A stretch of 64,000 nt of DNA, taken from Bradyrhizobium sp. LMTR 3. Lineage in GTDB: Bacteria; Pseudomonadota; Alphaproteobacteria; Rhizobiales; Xanthobacteraceae. How positions within the stretch are numbered: the stretch's first letter is position 1; the number at the start of each line of letters is the position of its first letter. The stretch covers positions 359,839 to 423,838 of the forward strand of contig NZ_MAXC01000051.1 of the NCBI RefSeq assembly GCF_001693485.1, read 5' to 3'. A model generated the notes under the pieces. The model did not search any database, had not been told where the DNA came from, and worked only from the letters and a program-made list of their open reading frames with translations. Below are positions 10,113-18,397 of this stretch, piece by piece. Made by a program: the position numbers and the translations under genes.

Positions 10113-10390
10113 TCATATCGCGCCCTTGCGGCCTGATACCGGTTGCGCGCCGCCCGGTTGCGCCGGAGCGCCGTCCGTGTCGCGGTCAGTTGTCGGTGCA
10201 TTTCGCCGCGATCGTCCCTGAAAGAACGCGGCCCCGCGCTTGGCCCATGCCTCCCTCTTTCCGGCCTCTTTCGTATCGGTCAGCGTGATCAGTGCACCCG
10301 CCAGTTCATTCGCGGTGAGTGTGTCAGCCCCGGTGGCGATGACCAGTTCGCCGAGCTGCCGCACCTTGCGAGTTTTCACCGCGCGCCCTG
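10113..10390 (-). pseudogene. TraC-like conjugal transfer protein, N-terminus lost by a frameshift
   Basis: From about 10379 (GTG) to 10113 a frame of 88 codons reads KTRKVRQLGELVIATGAD, TANELAGALI, then REAWAKRGAAFFQG. This matches the core of small rhizobial conjugal transfer proteins usually labelled TraC or TraD. The expected N-terminal stretch (ELKALEDRAR) is present just upstream but one frame away, so a single-base change near 10385 has cut the start. The reading frame runs directly into traD. It belongs to the same decayed conjugative element as the AlpA-like gene and the integrase remnant. Confidence 0.55.
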
Positions 10391-10416
10391 TCTTCGAGCG
10401 CTTTCAGCTCGCGGCC

Positions 10417-10628
10417 ATGCGCGAACCAGACCGTATCATTCGCTTGAAAACCGTCCTCGCTCGAACCGGACTGTCTCGGTCCACCATCTACCGCAAGATC
10501 GCCGAGGGCACGTTCCCGCCGCAGATCAGGATCAGCGTCAACGGGAGCGGCTGGCATGAATCCGACATCAACCACTGATTGCCGATCCCGTCGCATGGCG
10601 CCCGAAGCACGAGTCAGATGCGGGCTGA
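10417..10628 (+). pseudogene. AlpA-like (MerR-fold) phage/ICE regulator with a late frameshift
   Basis: The frame from ATG 10417 gives MREPDRIIRLKTVLARTGLS and RSTIYRKIAEGTFPPQ, ending GWHESDINH. This is the winged helix-turn-helix of AlpA/excisionase proteins that control element excision and integrase expression. It stops at 10578 after 53 residues. With one extra base after the last codon the frame would continue as HWIADPVAWRP to a stop at 10626-10628, which is the expected family end (about 70 residues). The gene therefore appears to have lost one base. It sits divergent from the traC/traD remnants, a usual arrangement in rhizobial ICEs. Residual DNA binding is possible because the helix-turn-helix is intact. 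Confidence 0.65.
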
Positions 10629-11044
10629 CGAGATCTGTGGTCGCTTGCTGCCTGACGACAGGAATCGGACCGGCGTCAAACCGTAAAGGCTGGCGCTGTC
10701 GCGCCCCCGCTTCGCGGCTTCGGCCTTGACGGCCTGACGTCGCCCCGGTTTGGGCTCTCCGTGGGGATTGGGAGCGATCGCGCTTCCAATCCGGAACAGT
10801 GACACAGCGGATCGCTCTGACTAACCGGCGAATTTTTGGTCTGGGGACATTTTAGAGCGTTCTGAAAATCGATGACATATGAATAAGATAGATGGCGCCT
10901 GGAACGGTTCGAACGTCCGACCCTCAGAGTCGTAGTGAAAGGGTCCATGCCGCCATCCGATCTAGGATATCCCCGCAGGCTCAACGTGCATGTCAGTGAA
11001 CAGCGCGAGAGTTGCCTCTCTAGACGCTGTGCCGGGAGCATTGG
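10629..11044. other. Decayed spacer between AlpA remnant and integrase remnant
   Basis: I see no supported gene here. The notable content is the tRNA-like fragment at 10893-10935, listed separately. Confidence 0.4.
10893..10935 (-). other. Fragment of the 3' half of a tRNA-Arg(ACG)-like gene (probable attachment-site remnant)
   Basis: On the minus strand the sequence reads as the anticodon-loop side (ACTACGACTCTGAGGGTC), a T arm with loop TTCGAAC closed by GGACG/CGTTC, and an acceptor end finishing GGCGCCA. This is the pattern of the 3' half of an alphaproteobacterial tRNA-Arg(ACG), with a few changes and no 5' half. Integrative elements leave such 3' tRNA fragments at one end because they recombine inside the tRNA. 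It lies about 110 bases before the integrase remnant. It is not a working tRNA. Confidence 0.55.
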
Positions 11045-11763
11045 ATGCCGAACCAGCGCCGCACCAGTAAGAAGGCATCGAAAGGTGACGACCAAGTGCT
11101 GACCGCATTGTGCTCGCGGCGAGACGGCCTACTACTACAATGTGCCGACAAAGTACCGGAAGCTGAAGTGTTCCGTCCAGGGCGAGCCGTTCGGCACCGA
11201 CTTTGCCGTGATGACGAAGCGCGCCGGCGTGTTGAACGGCCAGTTGGATGAATGGGACACGCAGCGCAAAGGGCTCCCGATTAGCGCGCCCAACATGCCG
11301 AAGCACGGCACGGTGGATTGGCTGTTTCGGGAATACAAGATCAGCAGGGCCTATCTCGATAAGGTCGCAGCACTTGAAGCGTCTCGGCACGCCGATGGTC
11401 CTGCACGAGGTCGAGGAAGGTAAGGCCAAGCCGTTCGGTTTCAGCACGATGCAACACAAGGTGCAGCGGATGCGGGTGAAGCTAGGATTGCCCTCGCACT
11501 TCACCTTCGACGCCTGCCGGCATGGCGGCATGACCGAGCTGGAGGAGGCAGAGCTGACCGATGGACAGGGGCGCGCGCTGTCAGCGCACCGGACGCAGCA
11601 GAGCTACATCGGCTACGCCAAGCGCACCGAGAAGCGAGTGCTGGCGGCAACTCGCAAGCGGCACGCGCGCAGGCTGGCGAACGAAATGGCGACCGACGTT
11701 CAGAATGGGCAGCAGAAAAGCGTTCAGAATGATCCCCCCGAACAAAGTGCGATTGCCGAGTGA
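11045..11763 (+). pseudogene. Tyrosine recombinase (integrase), ruined by frameshifts and an internal deletion
   Basis: Pieces of one integrase lie in order in different frames. They are a start at 11045 (MPNQRRTSKKASKG), an arm/core-binding part in another frame (from about 11125: VPTKYRKLKCSVQGEPFGTD to KISRAYLDKVA), and a catalytic C-terminus in a third (LHEVEEGKAKPFGF, then FTFDACRHGGMTEL and SAHRTQQSYIGYAKRT, ending 11763). The last part holds the Arg/His motif and a likely catalytic tyrosine (Y in SYIGYAKRT). The segment that should carry the first catalytic arginine is missing. The frame ends eight bases before the 3' end of tRNA-Gln. It is not functional and is the marker of a former ICE or island. 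Confidence 0.8.
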
Positions 11764-11770
11764 TTTCAAC

Positions 11771-11845
11771 TGGCTGGGGCGGGAGGGATCGAACCTCCGA
11801 ATGGCGGAATCAAAATCCGCTGCCTTACCGCTTGGCTACGCCCCA
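11771..11845 (-). tRNA. tRNA-Gln (anticodon UUG)
   Basis: A full cloverleaf reads on the minus strand. The acceptor stem TGGGGCG pairs with CGCCCCA, the D arm is GCC/GGC, the anticodon stem GCGGA/TCCGC holds the loop TTTTGAT (anticodon TTG), and the T stem is GGAGG/CCTCC. The discriminator is G, as expected for glutamine, and the CCA end is encoded. It reads CAA/CAG codons. Its 3' end points at the integrase remnant, consistent with use as an attachment site. A TATAGA hexamer about 50 bases upstream could be its -10 box. Confidence 0.96.
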
Positions 11846-12120
11846 AAAGGCCGGGCCGGGATGCGGGGACCGACGCGATCCGTATCCGGCACCGCCGGTC
11901 TATAGAGGGAGCCCCGCCATTTCAACAGGCAGCGGGGGCGAATTTCACCCAAAATCAGCTCCCTCGATCCGACCCTTTAATAAAGCGTCACTGCTTCCGG
12001 TCTCCGGGGCTGGTTTTTCGCGCCCGGGCGGGACCGATACCGCCCACCGGAGAGTTGAGAGAACCCCGGTTTCGTGGGAAGACGGCGGCAGCTCACTACC
12101 CAAAAAGCGAGATTTTCGTC
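11846..12120. other. Intergenic region between tRNA-Gln and acyl-CoA dehydrogenase
   Basis: These 275 bases carry the divergent promoters of the tRNA and the dehydrogenase gene. I see no further gene. The reading frame upstream of the dehydrogenase ATG is open but has no coding resemblance. Confidence 0.35.
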
Positions 12121-13902
12121 ATGACTTACCGCGCGCCGATCTCCGATATCCTGCTCGCACTCAACCACGGCGCAGGCCTGCAGGCGGCTGTGAAGGCCGG
12201 CCATTACGGCGATTTCGACGCCGAGATCGCCGCCGCCGTGCTGGAGGAAGCCGGCAAATTCGCCGGCGACGTACTGGCGCCGCTGAACCGCGTGGGCGAC
12301 GAACACGGCATCAAGCTTGCGGACAACAAGGTGACGACCGCGCCGGGCTGGCCGGACGCCTACCAGCGCTGGGCCGCCGCCGGGTGGAACGCGGTATCGG
12401 GTCCGGAAGCGTTTGGGGGCCAGGGCCTTCCGCTGGCCATCAACGCCGCCTGCACCGAAATCTGGAGCGCGTCGAATATCGCCTTCGGCCTCTGCCCGCT
12501 GCTCACGCTCTCGGCGATCGAGGCGCTCGACGCCCATGGCAGCGAGGAACTGAAAAAGATCTATCTGCAAAAGCTCGTCTCCGGCGAATGGACCGGCACC
12601 ATGCAGCTCACCGAGCCGCAGGCCGGCTCCGACGTCGGCGCACTGCGCACCCGTGCCGAACGCGCCGGCGACGGCACCTACCGCATCAAGGGCAGCAAAA
12701 TCTTCATCACCTATGGCGACCACGACATGACCGACAACATCGTGCATTTCGTGCTGGCACGCCTGCCCGATGCGCCCGCGGGCACCAAGGGGATTTCGCT
12801 GTTTTTGATTCCGAAATTCCTCGTCAATGCCGACGGCTCGCTCGGCGAGCGCAACGACATCTATCCGTCCGGCGTCGAGCACAAGCTCGGCATGCACGCC
12901 TCCCCCACCTGCACCATGACGATGGGCGATCATGGCGGCGCGATAGGTTACCTGATCGGTGAGGAAAACAAGGGCATGCAATGCATGTTCACGATGATGA
13001 ACCAGGCCCGCCTCGGCGTCGGCCTCGAAGGCGTGGGCATTGCCGACCGCGCCTATCAGCAGGCGCTGGCCTTTGCACAAGAGCGCAAACAGGGCCGCGC
13101 GATCGGCAAGAAGGGCGACGGGCTCGACCCGATCATCGTGCATCCCGACGTCAAGCGCATGCTGTTGCAGATGCGCAGCATGACGGCCGCGGCGCGCTCG
13201 ATCTGTTACGCGACAGCGGTGGCGCTCGATATCTCCGCCCGCGCCAAGGACCCGAAGGTGCGCGCCGACGCGGCCGCGCGCGGCGCGCTGCTGACTCCGG
13301 TCGCAAAGGCATTCTCCACCGACATCGGCAACGAGGTGACGTATCTCGGCGTGCAGATTCATGGCGGCATGGGCTTCATCGAGGAGACCGGCGCCGCGCA
13401 GCATTATCGCGACGCGCGCATCACCTCGATCTACGAGGGCACCAACGGCATCCAGTCGATCGACCTCGTGACGCGAAAACTCGCCGCGAATGGCGGCGCA
13501 TCGGTGTGGGCGCTGCTCGACGAACTCGGCGGCATCGTCAAGCAGGTCGAAACCTCGAACGATCCCGCCTTCGGCACGACCGGCGCGAAACTGCGCGAGG
13601 CGCTCGGCTCGCTCGAGCGCGCCAGCAAGTGGCTCCTGGAGCGCGTGGCGTCTGCGCCGAACGACGCGCTCGCCGGCGCCACGCCTTATCTGCGCCTGTT
13701 CGGCTCGACGCTTGGCGGCTGCATGCTGGCCGGCGAAGCATTGGCCGCGAAGAGCCATGGCGATGCCGGCGATCCGCAGCGCTACGTGACGGTCGCGCGG
13801 TTCTTTGCGGAGAATATTACCGTGCAGGCGGGATCGCTGGAGAAGACGGTGACCGACAGCGCCGATGCGGTGAACGGCGCGGATGCGGCACTGCTGGGGT
13901 AA
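12121..13902 (+). CDS. Acyl-CoA dehydrogenase, long (about 600-residue) type
   Basis: This is a 593-residue flavoprotein. It has the acyl-CoA dehydrogenase N-terminal helical domain, the middle beta domain (GTMQLTEPQAGSDVGALRTR), the C-terminal helical domain (GGMGFIEETGAAQHYRDARI, then SIYEGTNGIQSIDLV) and an extra C-terminal domain of about 130 residues. That extra domain marks the DmdC/AidB-like long subgroup. The Glu in IYEGTNGIQ is the expected catalytic base. These enzymes oxidise fatty acyl-CoA or methylthioacyl-CoA and pass electrons to ETF. The ATG at 12121 gives the family N-terminus (MTYRAPISDILLAL); upstream codons are open but unrelated. The gene stands alone, so the substrate is unknown. 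Confidence 0.93.
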   Translation: MTYRAPISDILLALNHGAGLQAAVKAGHYGDFDAEIAAAVLEEAGKFAGDVLAPLNRVGDEHGIKLADNKVTTAPGWPDAYQRWAAAGWNAVSGPEAFGGQGLPLAINAACTEIWSASNIAFGLCPLLTLSAIEALDAHGSEELKKIYLQKLVSGEWTGTMQLTEPQAGSDVGALRTRAERAGDGTYRIKGSKIFITYGDHDMTDNIVHFVLARLPDAPAGTKGISLFLIPKFLVNADGSLGERNDIYPSGVEHKLGMHASPTCTMTMGDHGGAIGYLIGEENKGMQCMFTMMNQARLGVGLEGVGIADRAYQQALAFAQERKQGRAIGKKGDGLDPIIVHPDVKRMLLQMRSMTAAARSICYATAVALDISARAKDPKVRADAAARGALLTPVAKAFSTDIGNEVTYLGVQIHGGMGFIEETGAAQHYRDARITSIYEGTNGIQSIDLVTRKLAANGGASVWALLDELGGIVKQVETSNDPAFGTTGAKLREALGSLERASKWLLERVASAPNDALAGATPYLRLFGSTLGGCMLAGEALAAKSHGDAGDPQRYVTVARFFAENITVQAGSLEKTVTDSADAVNGADAALLG

Positions 13903-14104
13903 GCCTTTGTCGGAGTACCGCACCAGAATCCCAAAAATACACAACAAGTTCCATTGTGCCGCTCGTTGTTTTGAGGCAACACCCTTGAAAAAACAGATAG
14001 TCCCGTAGTCTTCGGCCGTTGCGGATTCATTTCGCAATCCGAAGAATGAACCCTGTCGCGTGCTTGTGTAATCAGGCTCATGCGGAGCCTTGGGAGGCCG
14101 GATC

Positions 14105-15421
14105 ATGGACCCCTGGCAATTGGCGACGACGGCGCAGCGCCGCATCAACGTTCTCGCGGCCCTGGCTCTCGTGAGCTGGATTCTCGTTTGTCTCGCTGGC
14201 TTCGGTTCGGCTTCCACCGAACGCGTCAGCGCGTCTGTCATCAGCGCTTCCACCAGGAATGCCGCTGCTTCCATCGAGAGCGCCGACGCGCCTTCAGTCG
14301 TGGAACGCCAAGAACCATCTCTCATCGCAACCGCCGAGCCTACGCGCACGCCGCCTGTGATCGCGCTGGCAAGCGCCGCCATCGATGCCATCGATGTGCC
14401 GATCCCTACAGCATCCGTGATCGAGAAAGCGCCTGACACAACGAAAGCGCCTGATACGACGAAAGCTCTTGATACGACGAAAGCTCCTGACACGACGACC
14501 GCGGGCTCGGATGAGCCGAAACCTGTTGTCGTGGCCGCACTGACCGATCCGGCAGAGGTACTGCCGCCGGAAGTTTCTTCCTCCGAGATTGCAACGACGA
14601 TCACGCCCGATTCTGCACCCGACAATGCCGTGCAGGCAGTGCGCACCATCGAGATCAACGAGGAATGTCTGGTCGCGGAGCCCTGCATCGATCGCTATTT
14701 GTGGGCTCTCTACGAGCGCGCGCCCAAGGTCGACGCCATCAAGGTGCATGAGCGGAGGAAAGTGACCGTCAAGAGGAAGGGCAAGACGGTGACCGTCACC
14801 AAAACCTTTACCAGGCGTGTCGACGAGGAATTTGCGTGGAAGGACCCGAAGGCCGCGGAAAGAGCCGGCATGACCATGATGGACTACGTGATCGGCGGCA
14901 TGGACAAGAGCTTCAAGCTAAAGCTCTTTCATATGCTCCACGCGGCGGAGCAGGCCGGGCTCTCGCCCGGCATCACCAGCGCGTTTCGCGATGACTACCG
15001 TCAATCAATCGCTAGCGGCCTGAAGGCGGCAAGCGATCGGTCCTACCATGGCGGGAGTTTGCGTGGCGGCTACGGCCGCGGACTCGCGGCTGACGTGGTG
15101 AGCGTCAAGGGCTCAAGCCGGGCGCAGCGATGGGTCTCCACGGAAAAGTTCTGGAAATGGATCGATGAGCACGGCAAGGAATTTGGAATCGGACGGCCCT
15201 ACCTCGACAGGGATCCGCCGCACGTCGGGCCGATCGACGGCAAGGAATATGCCTCCCGCCGCGGCGGAACGAACACGCAAGACGCGCAAGCGAGTGCAAA
15301 GAAGCGCGTCCATGTGACCGCGCGGCACGATCACAAGCGGCACGATCCCAAGGCATCAAAACAGGCGAAAACCGCAAAACAGGCGAAAACTGCAAAATTG
15401 TCGAAAGGCAGGACCATGTAA
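14105..15421 (+). CDS. Membrane-anchored DD-peptidase-fold (M15/VanY-like) hypothetical protein
   Basis: This is a 438-residue protein with start ATG 14105 behind GGGAGG. An N-terminal helix (about 18-36) anchors it. A Thr/Ala/Pro-rich linker of about 140 residues contains a five-residue repeat (DTTKA or close, four times). The folded C-terminal part has SAFRDDYRQS, then YHGGSLRGGYGRGLAADVV and DRDPPHVGP. Together these look like the His/Asp metal site of Hedgehog/DD-peptidase-fold proteins such as VanY and Peptidase_M15. The tail is Lys/Ala/His-rich. It would act on peptidoglycan in the periplasm. I am sure of the architecture, less of activity, because the exact ligand set cannot be confirmed by eye. 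Confidence 0.7.
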   Translation: MDPWQLATTAQRRINVLAALALVSWILVCLAGFGSASTERVSASVISASTRNAAASIESADAPSVVERQEPSLIATAEPTRTPPVIALASAAIDAIDVPIPTASVIEKAPDTTKAPDTTKALDTTKAPDTTTAGSDEPKPVVVAALTDPAEVLPPEVSSSEIATTITPDSAPDNAVQAVRTIEINEECLVAEPCIDRYLWALYERAPKVDAIKVHERRKVTVKRKGKTVTVTKTFTRRVDEEFAWKDPKAAERAGMTMMDYVIGGMDKSFKLKLFHMLHAAEQAGLSPGITSAFRDDYRQSIASGLKAASDRSYHGGSLRGGYGRGLAADVVSVKGSSRAQRWVSTEKFWKWIDEHGKEFGIGRPYLDRDPPHVGPIDGKEYASRRGGTNTQDAQASAKKRVHVTARHDHKRHDPKASKQAKTAKQAKTAKLSKGRTM

Positions 15422-15510
15422 CCGGTCCGGGCAGGCCTTCCCGCTGAACGGGAGCGCGTAGCCCGCAAGCGCAGCAACATGCGGGATCGACTGAAATTGA
15501 AGTGTATTCC

Positions 15511-16647
15511 TTAGCGTCGCGAACTGGCCGCAGCGACCGTCAAGGCGATCGCTGCGGGATCGCAGCAGAGCACCATCAACAATATCAGCCAGCGAACCGC
15601 GGCTTCGGGTGCGGCACCGACCATCATCGCGAGATACTGGATCGGTCCGGCGGATGCTTCGATGCGCGAACGTTCGCCGGCCAGCGCCGCGCGTTGCGCC
15701 TGCAGTCCAACCAGCGTTGCGGTGGCCGCCTGGCGCTGCGTATCCAGCCCGTCCCGCGTCGCGCGCTCCTGCGTTGCGATGTTGATCGCCCGCGTCACCC
15801 GGCCGCGCCGTGTCGATTCATCCACGGCACGGTCGATTTGCGCGATGCGGTTGGTTAAATCGGTAACGGCAGCCGATTGCGCCGAGACGCGGGCGTCGAT
15901 CGCTTCGATGCGCTCGGTGACGCCGGAGCGCGCCGTCGCCGCGACGCTGACATGCGCCTCCACCAGTTTGCCGAACACGCCGGCGGCGTTGATCAGCGCA
16001 AGGCCGGCAACGAGCGCGACCATGACCGAGCGCATTTTCCAATTGGTCCGGCGCCAATGCGCCGCCAGCCATCCGGCGATCACCAGCTTGCCGACCTCCA
16101 TCGTGGCGGCGAGCACCATCACGGCAACCGGATCACCGGGAAATATTTCGGCCATGCCCGCGACTGAAAAATAGGCCGCAACCGTTGCCAGCGCGAGCGC
16201 CGCGGCAATGGCAAAGGTCCGGCTGGTGCGCTCGCTCCTTGGCGGGGCGGGAACGGGAGAAACGATCTCAGGCACAGCAGGCGCGGCGGAAACGGGCGGT
16301 GGCTCAAGCGGCGCGCTGGGCACCTCCGGCTCGCTACTGATCTCAGTAGCCTTGTCTTCCGTTGCCTTGTCTTCCGTTGCTTTGACTTCCGTTGCCTTGG
16401 CCTTAGTCGCCCTGCCGGCCTTGGCACGCCCCGCCGCTGAAGCGGAGCGGCCACGTTTCTTTGCTGCTGGGGGCGTCTTACCGGACGGTTCAGTGCTGAA
16501 CTCTTCCGCCGGTGTTGCGACCAATCTGGGGGCGCGAGTTGAGGCATTGGCCCAGGCATCAAGCTGATGCCTGATGCGCGCAGCATCGTTGTCGCCGTCC
16601 GTCAGTTCGGTCGCGGAGATCGCTCGCGTGGTTGCACGGCCTGTCAT
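15511..16647 (-). CDS. Four-helix inner-membrane protein with coiled-coil loop, unknown function
   Basis: This is a 378-residue protein. Residues 1-140 are a low-complexity cytoplasmic arm, basic and Ala-rich, with KATED repeats followed by a Pro-rich part. Then come three hydrophobic helices (about 145-225), a long helical segment (about 230-335) rich in Ala, Arg, Gln and Glu that should form a coiled coil, and a last helix near the C-terminus. The GAGG motif before the ATG supports the start. It converges on the DD-peptidase-like gene. I do not recognise a characterised family; similar proteins seem to be common in this lineage. Confidence 0.7.
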   Translation of the reverse strand: MTGRATTRAISATELTDGDNDAARIRHQLDAWANASTRAPRLVATPAEEFSTEPSGKTPPAAKKRGRSASAAGRAKAGRATKAKATEVKATEDKATEDKATEISSEPEVPSAPLEPPPVSAAPAVPEIVSPVPAPPRSERTSRTFAIAAALALATVAAYFSVAGMAEIFPGDPVAVMVLAATMEVGKLVIAGWLAAHWRRTNWKMRSVMVALVAGLALINAAGVFGKLVEAHVSVAATARSGVTERIEAIDARVSAQSAAVTDLTNRIAQIDRAVDESTRRGRVTRAINIATQERATRDGLDTQRQAATATLVGLQAQRAALAGERSRIEASAGPIQYLAMMVGAAPEAAVRWLILLMVLCCDPAAIALTVAAASSRR

Positions 16648-17213
16648 GGAGCCCTCGGAACCACGGCGACAACTGTCCCTGACTCGTGATCGTTGGCAAC
16701 GTTTTCGACTTGCTCGCCAATCGCAAACTTCGACATCGAAAACTCCTTTGGATTCGTCGATGCGATTATATCTCCACGAGCGGGCCGTAGCTGCTCAACG
16801 ATTCGCCCTCCGGAATTTAGGACGCCGGTTGTTGCACGAATGTCTCATCCTGCTCGTCGTGCGAAACCGCTTCACACGTTGCGCGCGCAGGCGAACATGG
16901 CGCGATGTCAGGATTGAGTCCGAAATGTTGTCGAGAAGAAAATCAGTCGGACAATCCAAGTCTTCCATGCGGCTGAGCGTCAATACGTTGCGAACAACGC
17001 CATGCATAACTGTTGCTGCATAATGACAGTCCGGCTAATCCGCCGCCGAGACCGTAGTTCTACGCTTTGCGAATCGCCCACGCCCGGATTCTACTTTCAC
17101 CGCAATTGTTTCCCTTGAGCGTTCGACTAGATCGTCCCGCGCCGAAAACGGCGCGGCTTTGCAGTGCGTAGTTTTACGGGCCGATCTCCTTAAAGGCCGA
17201 GCGCGCACCCTGC
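16648..17213. other. Intergenic stretch without a supported gene
   Basis: Short frames exist on both strands (for instance minus 16795-17007 and plus 16693-16917), but none shows a ribosome site with a recognisable product. The right end carries the sigma-54-like promoter listed next. Confidence 0.35.
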
Positions 17214-17229
17214 TGGCACGAACCCTGCA
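17214..17229 (+). promoter_or_regulatory. Candidate sigma-54 (RpoN) promoter, -24/-12 type
   Basis: The sequence TGGCACGAACCCTGCA matches the RpoN consensus TGGCAC-N5-TTGCA at all but one base. The GG and GC dinucleotides are separated by exactly 10 bases. It ends 40 bases before the ATG of the small protein at 17270. No enhancer-binding site was identified by eye. Confidence 0.6.
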
Positions 17230-17269
17230 TGGCGTGAGCGAACCGGGTATTCAACAACGAAGGTCACCC

Positions 17270-17485
17270 ATGCTCGTCACTCTTATCGCCGTTCTCTGTA
17301 ACAGCCAGCTCTGTCTCGAAAAGGTCGTTACCACCAGCGAGCAGTCCGGCATCACGATGGGCGCCTGCGCGGTCAACGCGCAAATCGGAATTGCCGATTG
17401 GCTCGCCAAGGGGCCGTATCACGCGTGGCGATTGCAGGGCTACAAATGCGTCCTCGGAAAGTACGTTCCGAAGAACGAAGCCTGA
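17270..17485 (+). CDS. Small conserved-looking protein (71 residues), unknown function
   Basis: The protein starts MLVTLIAVLC and has a hydrophobic start of about 12 residues and three cysteines spaced through it (in LCNSQLCLEK and KCVLGKYVP). A CGAAGG motif sits seven bases before the ATG. The hydrophobic start is too short for a normal signal peptide and there is no full membrane helix. It stands directly behind the sigma-54-like promoter, which suggests nitrogen-related or other RpoN control. Small proteins of this look occur in related genomes, but I know no function. Confidence 0.6.
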   Translation: MLVTLIAVLCNSQLCLEKVVTTSEQSGITMGACAVNAQIGIADWLAKGPYHAWRLQGYKCVLGKYVPKNEA

Positions 17486-18187
17486 GGCGTCGCAGGTTGC
17501 CTCACGCTGGCGCGGCTCTTTGCCGGGCGTAACGAATTCGTCTGCGTCAACGTTCGTAGACATGGCCTCACCTTCTCGCGGCGCACGGCGCCCGAGGTTT
17601 GCATGAACCTTTTCCCTCAAACAGAGGGAGCAGGGAATGCCGGGTGCTTGCTGCACCCGCGGTCTCGTGTGCAAGAGATGGAGTGAGATGCGCACACGAG
17701 CATACAGGTACAGCCGGAGCACTCCGGCATTCCCTGCGCAATGGTTTGACGGCTTATGCCGTGCTCTCCCTGGAGACGAATTCCTCTTGCCTCCATCACT
17801 GCCGGCTTGATGGCGAGATCGATCCGGTTGGACCAACTTCGCCACCGGCAGCTTGGCACCAGCCACGGGTGTCAGGACCACACGGTTTTGCCGTACGCTT
17901 CAGCGCCATACGTCCTGCGCGCCGTGCTCGCTCACGGATAACCGCCCTGCGAACAACGTCTCGCGCCTGACGCTGCCAGCGTCCACCGCATCTCACCCCG
18001 CGTTCGTGACGATCGCGATCCGCCCCTCGTGAGGGATGAGACGGCGAGATTTTTAGTGCTGATTTGGGGTGGCCGAGAAGCGAATTGTTTTTTCGGCGGG
18101 GACTGGACAGGGCAAATCGCGTTGAATTGGCTTGGGAAACTAACGTTTTGGCGCAACGTTGCGCAGCTTCAGGCCTGCGTATCAGCA
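17486..18187. other. Long intergenic region holding a folded element
   Basis: There is no convincing gene. The left third holds a strongly folded segment (17631-17736, listed separately). The remainder to about 18060 has the look of a dispersed non-coding sequence that I associate from memory with Bradyrhizobium intergenic regions. That association could not be checked here. Confidence 0.4.
17631..17736. repeat. Folded intergenic element: 13-bp stem enclosing two hairpins
   Basis: The ends CAGGGAATGCCGG (17631-17643) and CCGGCATTCCCTG (17724-17736) are perfect inverted copies. Inside are two perfect hairpins. One is CGGGTGC/GCACCCG (17641-17659); its first three bases overlap the outer stem, so the two may compete. 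The other is CTCGTGTGC/GCACACGAG (about 17664-17700). The result is a three-way junction of 106 bases. It could be a structured RNA or a mobile palindromic repeat. Confidence 0.55.
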
Positions 18188-18397
18188 ATGGGCTTTGATG
18201 GCCGGACTACCCAGACGGTGAGTTTTGCAGTGGCTATCGCCCTGGCAATCGTCATCGCAGTCGTTCTGCTCTTCCTGCTCAATCGACTTGAAATGTCAGA
18301 TCACAGACGAGACTCTCTTGCCAATGCATTGGTTTTCGTCATCGGCGTTCCGGTTTGTGTGGGAGCCGCGTACTATCGGGCCGGAGGCATGTTCTAG
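18188..18397 (+). CDS. Small membrane protein (69 residues), hypothetical
   Basis: The frame from ATG 18188 encodes a protein with two hydrophobic helices (about 12-32 and 46-62) joined by a charged loop, RLEMSDHRRDS. No clear ribosome site precedes it. An upstream extension to 18029 is open but lacks coding character. I do not recognise a family. It may be a genuine small membrane protein or a chance frame. Confidence 0.4.
   Translation: MGFDGRTTQTVSFAVAIALAIVIAVVLLFLLNRLEMSDHRRDSLANALVFVIGVPVCVGAAYYRAGGMF

Noticed and set aside
10893..10935. Functional tRNA-Arg gene
   Set aside because: Only the 3' half is present; acceptor and D arm on the 5' side are missing.
11977..14688. A 903-codon minus-strand frame opposite the acyl-CoA dehydrogenase gene
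   Set aside because: It mirrors the codon pattern of the dehydrogenase and the next gene, has no family motif or ribosome site, and arises from GC-rich third positions.
17486..18060. Small genes on both strands in the folded intergenic region
   Set aside because: The frames cross the palindromes and contain no ribosome sites; the pattern fits a non-coding repeat better.
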